64,000 nucleotides of DNA from contig PPXM03000002.1 in NCBI GenBank assembly GCA_003707065.3, positions 496,001 through 560,000 of the forward strand, read 5' to 3'. The stretch is from Trigonopsis variabilis. Taxonomy: Eukaryota; Ascomycota; Trigonopsidomycetes; Trigonopsidales; Trigonopsidaceae. Positions 42,882 to 53,771 of this stretch are shown piece by piece; position 1 is the first letter of the stretch, and each line of letters starts with the position of its first letter. Both the position numbers and the translations under genes were made by a program. The notes beneath the pieces were generated by a model. The model ran no database searches. It saw only the letters and a list, made by a program, of their open reading frames with translations, and had not been told where the DNA came from.

Positions 42882-43128
42882 TGTCGGCGCTCGTTGGATC
42901 TGGTTGCTAGGGCTGACGACCTGTCTGCTTTCCAAGCCGCTACTTGTAGTCTGCTCTGTGCGCTGGGGCCCGACAACCTGACCGCAGAGAGAGGCACCGT
43001 CTGATTCCACCCTTTTGCCCAATTGACTTGTTCAGCAGTCAAACATTGAGCGTTATCAGTCGTCAAGCCGTAATCATTATCTCTCTGCTTTTTATATATT
43101 GTGTTTGAGACCGAAAGGAAGAGTCAGC

Positions 43129-44031
43129 ATGGATAATAAGCTTGAGACTTATCAGCAATATCTCGTCTCTTTCGACTTTTTATCAGGAGATAAAGCTCAA
43201 CTAGAAGAGTTATATTCTGAATTGGTCACGTTCCTATATTCTTTTCGAGGGAAATTGTCTTTGGCCGACCTTCATGATGTCTATCATCTTCAGTTCTTGG
43301 TCTGCGTTTCCCTAAAAAAAGATGACGAAGCTAAGAAGATACTCCAGACACTCACTGATGCTCTTGGTGGAGAAGAAGTTGTCCCTGGTTCGAAATTCTC
43401 CTCCCGTGTTTTGGTATTACAATCCATATACATCGAGGCCACTCAGGGATCGCAAAAAGCGCTTGACTACATTGATGCTTTACCAATTCGTCAGATCATG
43501 CCACCAATACTAGTCAAGCGTAGAATTACCCTCCTTCGGCAGCTAAACCAGCCTTTTATCAAGTTTTTGATCTATTTGGTTGGAATATATCCCTTAGATA
43601 CAGAGTCGTGGTCTGAACTGGGCTCAATATACTTTGAAAATGGTTTATATGAACAAAGTGCCGATTGTTATCAACATATCTTACTGGCAACCCCCTATAA
43701 CTACTTTGCCTACGCTCGATTGGGAGAAATTGCTCTAGCCCAAGCCGCCTCTCTCAAGTCCAATCATTCAAACTATGAAAGCAAGCTCCGGGAAGCGACC
43801 AGTCTCTTTCTTCGGGCTGTTGAGTTATGTGACTCTTATGTCAGAGGGTGGACTGGCGCGGCAATCTCAATTGATCGTCTCTTGAATTTTGATCATCTCT
43901 CATTTGAACCCGGCCTTTACAAACGTCTTTTAACCGTGAGTAAAAAGCAGCTGAACCACTTGCTTGGCCAGAACATTCCTGGCCCTGACCAAACAGCGAT
44001 AACGACGACACTACAGGCTTTAAGAAGTTAA
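43129..44031 (+). CDS. EMC2: ER membrane protein complex subunit 2
   Basis: Intronless 300-residue protein starting MDNKLETYQQYLVSFDFLSG. It is built of TPR-like helical repeats. Conserved stretches are the RRITLLRQLNQPFIKFLIYL region, the central TPR LGSIYFENGLYEQSADCYQH and the following ILLATPYNYFAYARLGEIAL. These match Emc2, the soluble TPR subunit on the cytosolic face of the EMC, which inserts tail-anchored and multi-pass proteins into the ER membrane. Length and repeat order fit the family. The ATG at 43129 is the first in frame; an apparent upstream extension lacks an ATG. Confidence 0.92.
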   Translation: MDNKLETYQQYLVSFDFLSGDKAQLEELYSELVTFLYSFRGKLSLADLHDVYHLQFLVCVSLKKDDEAKKILQTLTDALGGEEVVPGSKFSSRVLVLQSIYIEATQGSQKALDYIDALPIRQIMPPILVKRRITLLRQLNQPFIKFLIYLVGIYPLDTESWSELGSIYFENGLYEQSADCYQHILLATPYNYFAYARLGEIALAQAASLKSNHSNYESKLREATSLFLRAVELCDSYVRGWTGAAISIDRLLNFDHLSFEPGLYKRLLTVSKKQLNHLLGQNIPGPDQTAITTTLQALRS

Positions 44032-44488
44032 GCTCGCTCTTAGCAGAGGTCGTGTATTCTATTATTTATGACTCTGAGATGCTGCAGCAGTAGACTGGTA
44101 CATCTTAAACATTTGTTATTGTGAACTGTCTGCCACAATGTGGCGGAATACCATAAATGGAAGGTGCTCTTGTACTTTCCTCTTTATCCTAATTTGAAAG
44201 ATAGCAGTATCTTTCTAGCAACTTGTGTTGGCGTCCTCTTTTCAGATAGCTTGCGCAAGCAAATATTTGGGGCTGACAGCGTATACGGCAGCTACTAAAG
44301 TATCGAGGCCCGGATGCCATAAGATTTTATCCCTTTGGCTCGTCTTACACATTGAACGCGTAATTCAAGAAAAGGATAGCAAGGACTACGGTAATCTAGC
44401 AGCATTGCTGCTGGCTCCAAGCTATTCGCGTTACCACGCTCCCGTGTAACTGTTTACTTGTTACTTGATTTGACTTCCTAACAACATC
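44032..44488. other. Intergenic region
   Basis: 457 bp between EMC2 and MAD2 on the plus strand. A 74-codon frame at 44225-44449 is not supported. No other feature. Confidence 0.45.
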
Positions 44489-45231
44489 ATGGAAAGGCCA
44501 GTACCGACAAGATCAAAATTAGCTTTGAAGGGTTCAGCAAGACTGGTCTCTGAGTATTTTGGTGAGCTTTCTGTAACTGGAACTAAGGCTAATGGAAGAA
44601 TATAGCATCAACAGCATATTGTACCAGCGGGGTATCTACCCAGCGGATGACTTCACCTTGGTTAAGAAATATGGGCTTAACCTACTTGTGACTGCCGACG
44701 ATGAAGTCAAACGATATATCCGAACCATCATGTCCCAAGTGAATAGTGAGATCTTGCGAGAGTGCCTAACTAACTTAAGAATGGATGACTGGTGGAAAGA
44801 TTTCGAAATTAATAGTAGAGATCACATCCCAGGAGTCAGGAGAAGCAGTTGAACGTTGGCAGTTTGATGTTGAGATTCTCGTACGTCGGAGAAAACCGGT
44901 GGGAGAAACGCGGACGGATAAAGAGAATGCAGACCCAGGAGAGACCGCCAAAGCTGCGCCTGAAAAAGAGAAACCTATTGATGAGACACAAAAGGAAATT
45001 CAAGCAATTATGAGACAAATCACAGCGTCAGTGACATTCCTGCCTGTTCTTGAAGGCCGACATACTTTCAATGTCCTTGTCTGTGCCGACGGGGACGCCA
45101 AAGTGCCCACTGAATGGGCCGATAGCGATATCAAAGAGATCAAAGATGCCGAGATGGTCAAATTCCGCAGCTTCAGTACGAATTCTGTGAAAGTGGATAC
45201 CCTGGTAGCATATAGGTTAGGACAAGAATAA
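44489..45231 (+). CDS. MAD2: Spindle checkpoint protein Mad2
   Basis: Three exons: 44489-44561, 44599-44745 and 44780-45231. Introns are 37 and 34 nt; the second has a CCTAACTAAC branch region. The product is 223 residues with one HORMA domain. Matches to Mad2 include FEYSINSILYQRGIYP, YIRTIMSQVNKWMTGGKISK across the second splice, GEAVERWQFDVEI, IMRQITASVTFLP and the C-terminal safety-belt region FRSFSTNSVKVDTLVAYRL. Mad2 inhibits Cdc20-APC/C at unattached kinetochores. About 20 extra residues compared with the usual 200-205 lie after the QFDVEI strand. Both splices are fixed by exact recovery of conserved sequence. Confidence 0.95.
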
Positions 45232-45290
45232 TATCTCATCAAACTATGTACACGACTTTTCAATATAATACAATGGGATGGACAATCCAG

Positions 45291-47271
45291 TCATTTCTTG
45301 GAAAGGAATGATTGATAAGCATCTGATGGTATAGCAATACTCACCCCTGACGACTTCATCCGCTTCTTACCAGCCTTTTGGTTCTCGAGCAGCTTTTTGC
45401 GTCGAGATAAATCCGATGCATGTAATCGAGCCAAAACATCTTTCCCTCTAGCTTTTATTGTCTCGCGAGCTATCACTCGGCCATCGGCGACGGCCTGGAT
45501 CGCCACTTCAAACAGATAACGACCAATATATTCCTTGAACCGCTTTACCCACTCCTTTCCAACCTTTTGCGCTTCCGATCGATGGACAATATGAGATAGA
45601 GCATCCACAGGACTACCATTCACAAGCAGTTCTAGCTTTTGCAAATCTGCACTTTCGTAGCCTCCATCTTCATAGTCGAGCGTCGCATAGCCTTTGGTAG
45701 CCCCTTTGAGCTTGCCAAAAAAATCGTCCACAAGAGTAGCCACGGGAATTGAATACTGCAAGATTACTTGTCCTGTGTTGACATAGTCCATGGAAATCTG
45801 CTCCGCTCTAGCCCCATCGCAGATTTGCATCACCGCTCCAATGTATTCGTTTGGTACGGATATTGTTGCCATCACAATGGGTTCCTGGATATCTTTGACC
45901 TTACTCTTCCGATTAGTGTAAGGGGGGAAATCGTCAGGATTCGAGATGATACATTCAGTTCCATCTTTATATATGATCTTATAAGGTACAGTAGGAGCCG
46001 TGATGATTAACGACGCCCCGTGTTCTTTCAATAGCCTTTCCTGGAACACAGAGGCATGCAAGGTCCCTAGAAAGCCAAGACGCCAGCCTTGGCCCAAGGC
46101 ATTCGATGTTTCACGTTGAATGGTGACGCTTTTGTCGTTCAAGACTAAATGGTGAATGCTTTCTTCCATTTTCTTGAAATCCTCTCCATCAGCAGGAAAC
46201 GCGCCTACAAAGACCATCGGCTTAGGCTCCTCGAACCCAGGTAAAGCTTCCACTTTAGCATTCTGCTCAGCAAAAGTATCACCGACGAAAGCTTCATGAC
46301 TATCTTTCATTCCCATAACAACATAACCTATCTGGCCAGAGCGTAACCATCCGGTTGAGACTCGCTCAGGGTACATAATTCCCACGTCTTTGACCTCGTA
46401 ACGTTTTCTTGTATGCAGAGAGGCTAACTTATCGCCTTTTGCAATTGATCCGTCCACCACATGAACTAGACAGATTACTCCTGCATAGGTATCAAACCAT
46501 GAATCGACAAGTAGCGCCCGTGTTGGAGCATCAGGTATACATGATGGTGGAGAAAACCGTTCAATAAGCGCCGGCAATATTTGTTCACAGTTTTTACCCG
46601 TTTTGGCTGAGATCATTATAGCCTCATCTTTACTGAGACTAAATATGGATTCAACCTGGTCTAGGGACCTTGGAATATCAGCATGACCCAGATCAATCTT
46701 GTTGATCACTGGAATCAACTTGAGCCCCAGTTTCTCAGCCAAATGGAAGTTAGCAAGCGTCTGTGCTTGGACACCTTGAGATGCATCGATCAACAGTAGA
46801 GCACCGGTACAGGAAGCATAACTTCTTGAAACCTCGGCTCGGAAATCAACATGGCCGGGGGTATCGACTAAATGTAAAAGATAATCCAAACCTTTGTGAT
46901 TATAAATCATCGTACAAGTCTGAGCTTTCACAGTAATCCCTCTTTCTCTCTCGACATCTAATTTATCCAGAAATTGTCGATTACTGCTCTCGGGAATCGT
47001 CTTAGTCAAGATTAGTAGTTTGTCGCTCAACGTGCTTTTCCCATGGTCCTAACGGTCAATATCTACCAGAGAGGGAACTCACGATATGTGCCACTATAGA
47101 GAAGTTCCTATATCGTTCCAGTGGAATGGCTCCAATCCGTTCTAACAGCTCCTTCTTGGCTGGTTCGGCCTTTTCTAGGACCACCGACTTTTTCAATACA
47201 AGTGAAGAGGAGAAATACCTAAAACTTGATATGCATAACAATTTATTCAAAGATGATGGCCTTGCAAGCAT
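45291..47271 (-). CDS. GUF1: Mitochondrial translation GTPase Guf1 (EF4/LepA)
   Basis: Two exons: 47083-47271 and 45291-47048, with a 34-nt intron that splits VAHI/DHGKST. The product is 648 residues. Residues 1-30 form a Ser/Arg-rich mitochondrial presequence. G-domain motifs are VAHIDHGKST (G1), RERGITVKAQ (G2), DTPGHVDF (G3), NKID (G4) and SAKTG (G5). The LepA C-terminal domain follows (RRKKLLENQKAGKKRMKSSG near the end). Guf1 is a ribosome-associated GTPase that helps mitochondrial protein synthesis under stress. The final GVSIAIPSDAYQ aligns with the family end, so a gtgagt there is read as coding and not as a donor. It is convergent with MAD2 at 59 bp. Confidence 0.95.
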
Positions 47272-47442
47272 CTATTGACGCACAAATGACAAGAATATCA
47301 AAGAAAAGATCAGAGAATAGTCGGTCTATTGTCACGGTGCAAACTATTTCCACTACAGTTTGTAACGATATTGGTGTTACATTTTCCTCACTTGGTAGTA
47401 GGTGGACGTCAGGCTTGACTTATTATCGGATTAGCTGCTAAA

Positions 47443-49421
47443 ATGGCGCAGCGGAAACTTCAACAGTAAGAGCAATCCAATAATGTGCTAAAATTCAGGG
47501 AAATCGACCGGGTTTTTAAACGGATAGCCGAAGGCGTGGTGGCTTTCGATGCCCTATATGAGAAGGTCATGAGTACATCGAACCCGTCTCAAAAAGACAA
47601 ATTAGAACAGGTAATCTAGACTATGTTGGAGCACAAGCTTATATACTCTAGGATCTGAAGCGGGAAATTAAGAAGCTCCAACGTTTACGTGATCAGATCA
47701 AGACTTGGATGGGAAGCAATGATATTAAGGATAAAAAAGCTTTAGCGGAACAACGCAAGCTGATCGAGACACAGATGGAACGGTTTAAAGCCTGCGAGAA
47801 GGAAATGAAGACGAAAGCTTATAGTAAAGAAGGATTGACGGCGTCTACAAGGCTAGATCCTAGAGAGAAAGAAAAACAGGAAATATCATCGTTTATCTCT
47901 CAGATGCTAGAAGAATTGGATCGTCAAGTTGAGACATTGGAAGCAGAGACCGAGTCAATCCAGGCCACGATGAAAAGAGGTAAGAAGGATACAGCCAAAA
48001 CAGAGCGATTGTCCTCGATAGAAGAAGCCATCGAAAGGCATAAATGGCATCAAGGTAAACTGGAGCTTATACTTCGAATGCTTGAGAATGGAGCTCTGGA
48101 ACCTGATCGGATTCACAGCATTGAAGAAGATATTCGATATTATGTTGAGTCCAACCAAGATGCTGATTTCGCCGAAGACGATGAAATATACGACGAATTA
48201 GGACTAGAAAATGACGAGGATATCTTTGGAATTCCTGAAAATGAGCATCGAGAGGGTACTAAAGAGGAGTCTGTTGACGAAGAGGTTCGGGACCATTTAC
48301 CGAAAAAGAACTCCCGAAAAGCTTCGACTTCTTCGCAACCATCAGCTCCCGCTGTTGTGCCGCCGGCTCAGTCCTTGCTGCCTGCATCTGTTCCTACAGC
48401 TGCGCCAATCTCTGCTCCTACACCAGCAGCTGTACCAGCGACTACTCCTGTGAAACCAGCGGCCGTTCATAGTCCTTCTGCCACTGTCAATTCATCGAGC
48501 ATGAAGCCCGCTGCTACTCCTGCTCGTCCTGCTGGAGAGACATTAAAGTATGCATCTGCTGTTGCTTCTTCAGCTATTCCTCCGGCGTCTCAGGCAGTTG
48601 CTCCTCCCTCACATCCCGTCGGATTGTCGCCGTTACCGCCGGCACCAAGACCGGTCGCTGTGGGATCGCCTTCACCTCAGAATGTGACTATGAATGGTTT
48701 AGCAAATCGGACAGCATCGCCAAAACTGGGTACAAACCCAACGCTGAAATCTGTCCCGAGTGCGTTATCTGCTCCTAGTGAAGGATGGGCCAAACAGTCA
48801 GATGCTGCGGAACAGCCAGAAAAACGGCCAAGTGTCGTGGACGAAGTTAGTAGTTCTGCCGCAGGAACGCCCGAGTTGAACCGATCGGAAACGACTCAGT
48901 CGGAGGATTCGATATTCCATCTTCCACCTGGGCTACAAGAGTTGATTGCATCGTTTGAAGCAGCTAAGAAGCGAGTGGAGAACCCCCCTCCGATCCAGTC
49001 GATATACGATTTATTAGAGTCATCGTTACTGCAATGTCCTGACTCATTGGATAGTGAGAAGCCCAAGAACTATCATCCAGAGACTCCCTATCCGACGCCG
49101 ACATATTACCCCCAGTCGCCGTTACCCATATTCAATGAGCCAGCCTTGTATGAGAAGCTTGACCTGGACACTTTATTTTATACGTTCTACTATCGGCAGG
49201 GAACGTATCAACAATATCTTGCTGCTAAAGAATTGAAACGTCAAAGCTGGCGGTACCATAAGCGGTTTTTGACCTGGTTCCAGCGTCATGAGGAGCCAAA
49301 AGCTATAACCGACGAGTACGAGCAAGGAACGTATCGTTACTTTGACTTTGAAGGCCTATGGCTGCAACGACGGAAAACAAACTTTCAGTTTGAGTATCAA
49401 TATCTGGAAGACGAAGTATAG
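47443..49421 (+). CDS. NOT3: CCR4-NOT complex subunit Not3/Not5
   Basis: Three exons: 47443-47465 (23 nt), 47499-47610 and 47652-49421. Introns are 33 and 41 nt. The product is 634 residues. The N-terminal Not3 coiled-coil domain begins MAQRKLQQEIDRVFKRIAEG and includes LKREIKKLQRLRDQIKTWMG. An acidic segment follows, then a long Ala/Pro-rich linker (about 215-400), and a NOT box at the C-terminus (PYPTPTYYPQSPLPIF, FYTFYYRQGTYQQYLAAKEL, TYRYFDFEGLW). It is a subunit of the cytoplasmic/nuclear deadenylase and transcription regulator complex; the Not5/Not3 N-terminus senses ribosomes with an empty E site in budding yeast. Divergent from GUF1 with only 171 bp between start codons. Confidence 0.95.
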
Positions 49422-49531
49422 GAATACTTGTCATTATCATAGGAAGTACTATTAGGGTCTTATGAACGTAGTTATGATACAATCTACTCTATATGTCTAT
49501 TTGTAAACAAGTGCTCCCACCAGCGCTGGGT

Positions 49532-50118
49532 CTAATTGCGCCGGGTTTCTTTCGTGTCGTAGATGATTGTTGTCGGGCCATCATTTACTAACGAAACTTC
49601 CATCATCGATCCAAACTGCCCGTCTCCAACCGGCTTTCCTAACGACTTGGCCATAAGAGCTCGGACTTCGTCATATAAGGTGCGCGCAAAGTCGCCTATA
49701 TAGTATTAGCGATGCATGGATAATCAAACTATGTACCTCGGGCAGCATTGTGGAAATCTGGCTTGGTGCCTTTTTTGAAATTAGCATAGAGAGTGAACTG
49801 TGAGACTATAGGGTCAGCCTTGCCAACAAATGCAGCCCACTCACCACAGATGATATCTCCATCGATGTCCTTGATGCTTTTTTTCCATTCTGCTTGCCCG
49901 GCTTCGGTAACTTCAGGCCATAATCTGAGCTTTATGACTTTGTTGACCAGTTTCTCGACGTCGTCCTTGGTATCATCGTTGGTGACTCCTACAAGGATCA
50001 GGAGGCCTTTGCCGATTCTAGAATTAGATGACAGTGACTAATTGAGAACGCACGATGACAGGATCTTAGAATCAACTGACACCGATGCCGATTTTACTCG
50101 TTGAATGACAGCACGCAT
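49532..50118 (-). CDS. DTD1: D-aminoacyl-tRNA deacylase
   Basis: Four exons: 50054-50118, 49845-50017, 49737-49805 and 49532-49695. Introns are 36, 39 and 41 nt. The product is 156 residues. It starts MRAVIQRVKSASVSVDSKIL and contains GLLILVGVTNDDT. Both DTD signature motifs are present: SQFTL, and NDGPTT carrying the Gly-Pro of the chiral proofreading site. The enzyme hydrolyses D-amino acids (and glycine mischarged on tRNA-Ala) from tRNA in the cytosol. The exons are too short to show as a single long frame. The model was built by joining frame-compatible GT-AG introns that restore the whole family alignment. Confidence 0.93.
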
Positions 50119-50325
50119 TCCCGAAAGGTGTCACGAGGAAGTAATGGCGATAGGGCAAAAGATCAAGATTGTCTTACAACCGAACATATAATCATACATA
50201 ATATTACAAGTAAGCGTGAGGAGTTGTGAATCTGAGAACCAAGAATTGGTTTTCAGCTCCTCTTATATAGAGATTCTTCGACAAATTGTGATGTGGAGAG
50301 ACTTGGTGAGGGTCGGGCAACGCTT

Positions 50326-51333
50326 TTATATGACGGGATCCCTATTCTGGACAAGACCTTCTTTTATATCGAATTTTTCAATCGCTAATTTCCAAGTAGC
50401 CATATCGATACTTAGAATTGACTGTCTAGCGACGATTTTGTCCTTTGCTCGTTCTTCAGTGGAAATAGGCGTCGCAAGATCCAAAACTGGGATTCCTTCT
50501 TCATTTTCTTCAAGAGAAACATGGCCTTCGTGGATGAGGAAGCTGACGTAGAATATATTCTCAACGGTTTGCGAAAAACTGTTCGGGTTTATGATAAACT
50601 CGAACAGGTTAACTGGTCGAGACAAAGAAGCCAAGGTCGAATAAATACTTCGAATCAGTGCAGGACTATCATCTTTGGGTATGTTTGTCAATTCCGACAT
50701 ATCATTGCCCGTCATCACTTTGGGGGCCCGGGCAACACTTTCCTGGAGCGTCTCTCTAGGCCCTCGTCCGCGCCTCTGGATCGCTTTCTTCTCAATCGAC
50801 AATGGCCCCAAGGCAAAATCACGTAAAGCAGGACGCCTAGAGGCCGTCGTGTATAGCCGGCCCATTATATCCCAGTACTCTTCGTTGAATCCATCTTCTT
50901 GCTCAAACGGCTTGAACGCAGTAGACAGCACTCCAAGGAACTCAGCGACATCAAAGTCCGCTCCGTCATGCATCTTCATATTCTTGGCTTCGTCGGCTAC
51001 TCGACGACTGGTTAAGGCCATCAAGCGTGAATCTAAGGTGGCTTCCGGCGCCGTCTTCACTTCATTATACAAGGAGTTTGCAGAAGTAATCACATCGCGT
51101 ACCCTCATATCTTTATGACTCGTAAGCAGCTTCTGATATTCTTTCACTAATCTTGGATTCGTCTTGCTCTGTTCTATATCCACGGGTGCCAACTCATCCT
51201 CAGACGCACTTGACTGCTCCTGGTCACTTTCTTCCTCATCGACCTCTCCCCTGTGCGCGTCTTCACTCTGCCTTTCATCTTCTTGTTCTTCTGTCCGCAT
51301 CCGCTTATTGATATGTGCATTTCCTTCGGCCAT
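50326..51333 (-). CDS. NSE4: SMC5-SMC6 complex kleisin Nse4
   Basis: Intronless 335-residue protein with an acidic Glu/Ser-rich N-terminus (1-55). Kleisin-type features are the N-terminal helical part (LVKEYQKLLTSHKD, then RDVITSANSLYNEVKTAPEA), the central DGADFDVAEFLGVL block and the C-terminal winged-helix segment (NLFEFIINPNSFSQTVENIF, YVSFLIHEGHVSL). These match Nse4, which bridges the Smc5/Smc6 heads and binds Nse1-Nse3 in recombinational DNA repair. The length is close to fission yeast Nse4 (about 300). All visible motifs are intact. Confidence 0.92.
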   Translation of the reverse strand: MAEGNAHINKRMRTEEQEDERQSEDAHRGEVDEEESDQEQSSASEDELAPVDIEQSKTNPRLVKEYQKLLTSHKDMRVRDVITSANSLYNEVKTAPEATLDSRLMALTSRRVADEAKNMKMHDGADFDVAEFLGVLSTAFKPFEQEDGFNEEYWDIMGRLYTTASRRPALRDFALGPLSIEKKAIQRRGRGPRETLQESVARAPKVMTGNDMSELTNIPKDDSPALIRSIYSTLASLSRPVNLFEFIINPNSFSQTVENIFYVSFLIHEGHVSLEENEEGIPVLDLATPISTEERAKDKIVARQSILSIDMATWKLAIEKFDIKEGLVQNRDPVI

Positions 51334-51565
51334 CTTTCAGGATCATCAGTTCGATGCTCTCGACGCGTTACGGCTCTACTGTATCGCCCGCGCAGAGCGC
51401 GCCCAAAGGACTTTAGGCTGATTGATCTTTAATCTCTCGTAAGACAGACTTTCTCCACCCGTCTACATGCGTTTTACCGGAATATTGCCAATATTACATG
51501 TGTCGTATCTATTGTCGCTTGCAGACTTTTGTTCTATACTACTCAAACTCCATTGTAATTATACA

Positions 51566-53316
51566 TCAAATATCAAGGTCTATGGCGACATCGACCTTGG
51601 CAATCAGATCGTCAACGCCGCCGATCTTTTTAGCCGCCTTACGTTTCGTGCTTTCCTGTGAGGGAGTTTCTTCTCGCGATGGGGTCTCAGAAGGAGTGAC
51701 GGAAGCGCTAGTCGGATTCGAGACGTTATAAAATAACCTCGGGTTGGTCTTGAGCCGACTGAACGGGTCAGCTGTGATATTTCGAGACATTTGTTGTCGA
51801 CGACGCTCTTCTTGGGCCTGAATTTCTGCCTTTCGAATATAATCTTGGTTAGCTTTGCGGTTGCGTTCGTTGACCTGGGACAGCTTTGCCAACTGAGAGT
51901 TGTGTTGGTTGGATGTCTTGGCCGATAAAGCGGCGATCTCTTGATCGATTCGAGCGACTTCGTTCTCGTCGTTATTTTCAAAGGCAATCAATCTCTTTTC
52001 ATTCAGAACAGCCTTCTTCAAGACCACGTTGGTAGGAGTGGTACCTGTAGCTAGCGTCTGTCGTCTTTCAATCATCTCGCTAATTTCCTGAGCATTAAGT
52101 TTATGGTCTTTCATCGCCTTTAGTCCGTCAAAGATCTTCTGGAGACGACGAGGAGAAGGCAAGGAGAGATGGTCATGCTGCATGCTCTTCTTCCATCTCT
52201 GAAACTCTTCTTCTGTGAAAGGACTGTCGCTACATATGCCCATTTCAAAGCCCCTTTCACTAGCTCCATGCGCCACAATGAGTTGCTCATTGACCGTCCG
52301 GTTCATGAATTGGTATATCTTTGAAGGCTTCAATCCCTTTATTTGACCCACCCGATATACAGTCTCTTGCTTCTCTTGATTGAACCCAATGTTGATTCTG
52401 ACAAAACAATCGAGGACAGTGTGCTCGAACTCGGGATAATGACAGTATTTGGCCAATTGCGTTCGTCCTATTCGAGTGCGATTGACATCTTCTAAACGGA
52501 TCTCTTTTGGTGTCTCTTCATCCCACTCCACTTTCTCTTCAAACTGCGGTTCATAATCTTCATCCTCCTCTTCTTCTTCCTCGTACTCCTCATCGGATGA
52601 TATGTGTTTCTGTTGTTCCTAAGTCGATTAGCAAACAAGAAAAATACGCCTTCCCTACCTTTCGGCTATGCTTCTCTTCCCTTCGTTTCTTGAGTTCCGA
52701 TAATTTGCTCTTTTTGGCAGCAGTACCACTTCCCACCTTGTCTCTTGAAGATACTTTTATCTTAGCAAACTGATTAGTGGTCTCCGCTTACCTCTGATTT
52801 TGTCTCCTTGGCTTTCTGATTCTCGTTTCTGTTTTAATCGACGGGCAAGGAAAGCCTGCTCTTTGAATTTTTGAATCTTCCATTAGCCACCATACTCGTA
52901 CTGCTATTCTCACCTCTTGAGATCGATCGAATAGGATCTGTTCCCTTTCAATCTCAGGTAAACCTTCCAATCGATGCATATCAGCCTCATCTTTATATTT
53001 GCCCAAGTATGGATAAGGATTCACAAACTCCAGGTCTGCTCCTTGATCGTCGCCATTTTCTTGTCTTCTTGTCCCTCGAGCTCTAATGTCCTCTTCTTCC
53101 AACTCAGATAAATCCTCCTCGTCGTCTTCATCCTCGTTATTACCCTCTCTGGTCATGTAAGCTCTTCATAAAACTGTGAAAAACCTACTCGTCTTCATCG
53201 TGGGATTCCGAGTCTCGTCGACGTTTCCTCGAAGTCTCTGATTCCTCCTCGCTCTCGTCTCCTCCTGCTCCAGCAAGAGCTAACAGATCCTCATCAAGAT
53301 CGAAATCATCCGACAT
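51566..53316 (-). CDS. RTF1: Paf1-complex subunit Rtf1
   Basis: Five exons: 53189-53316, 52914-53148, 52792-52876, 52659-52753 and 51566-52618. Introns are 40, 37, 38 and 40 nt. The product is 531 residues. The N-terminus ([20 protein letters not shown]) is acidic, followed by KR/ED-rich low complexity. The Plus3 domain (about 195-325) has [27 protein letters not shown] and [11 protein letters not shown] coiled-coil C-terminal third ends near [13 protein letters not shown]. Rtf1 links the Paf1 complex to elongating RNA polymerase II via phosphorylated Spt5 and promotes H2B ubiquitylation. The third intron acceptor (ataaaag) is chosen because other acceptors run into stops. Confidence 0.93.
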
Positions 53317-53771
53317 TTGTACTAAGTTTGTGCAGAATCACAAAGATCTCGAACTCAAACTAGATAATAAACCTCAGTTGTTGATCACTCGAGGTGGCAC
53401 GTTGTTAGGGAAGTTGACAGACAAGGAAAAGATCCATTCAAGATTATTGAATCGAACGGCGACTTTTCAGCCAGCTACATAATTATATATCCAGTAGAGG
53501 TATAATAGTCTAAAATAGAATGAAAAGAGTCTTTTCCGCTCTGACTTTGGATTAATCTACTGTTTTGAATACTATTGTTTCTATTATACCTCTCGCTCGT
53601 CATATCACTTGCCCTGAACCTCTCTAGCGATGAAGCCGTATTCTGCGTAGTCTTGTCAAACTGTAGTAACATTAGTCTAATCGAGTCTTTTGACTTTCGC
53701 GGATATTGCCAAGGCTGGTGCTGGGTGATGATGACTCGCGAGTTGTGTAGCACACTCGATTCACATCTGTC
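53317..53771. other. Divergent intergenic region
   Basis: 455 bp between RTF1 and AP-3 mu start codons. No further feature recognised. Confidence 0.45.

Noticed and set aside
43022-43022. Upstream ATG for CBP3 adding 47 residues
   Set aside because: It would bury the Arg-rich mitochondrial presequence internally; the start at 42881 gives a normal Cbp3.
44225-44449. 74-codon frame between EMC2 and MAD2
   Set aside because: No features, no ATG context of note, and located in a normal intergenic spacer.
45330-45352. gtgagt...cag segment near the GUF1 3' end as an intron
   Set aside because: Reading through gives GVSIAIPSDAYQ, which matches the normal C-terminal ending of Guf1; splicing would remove it.
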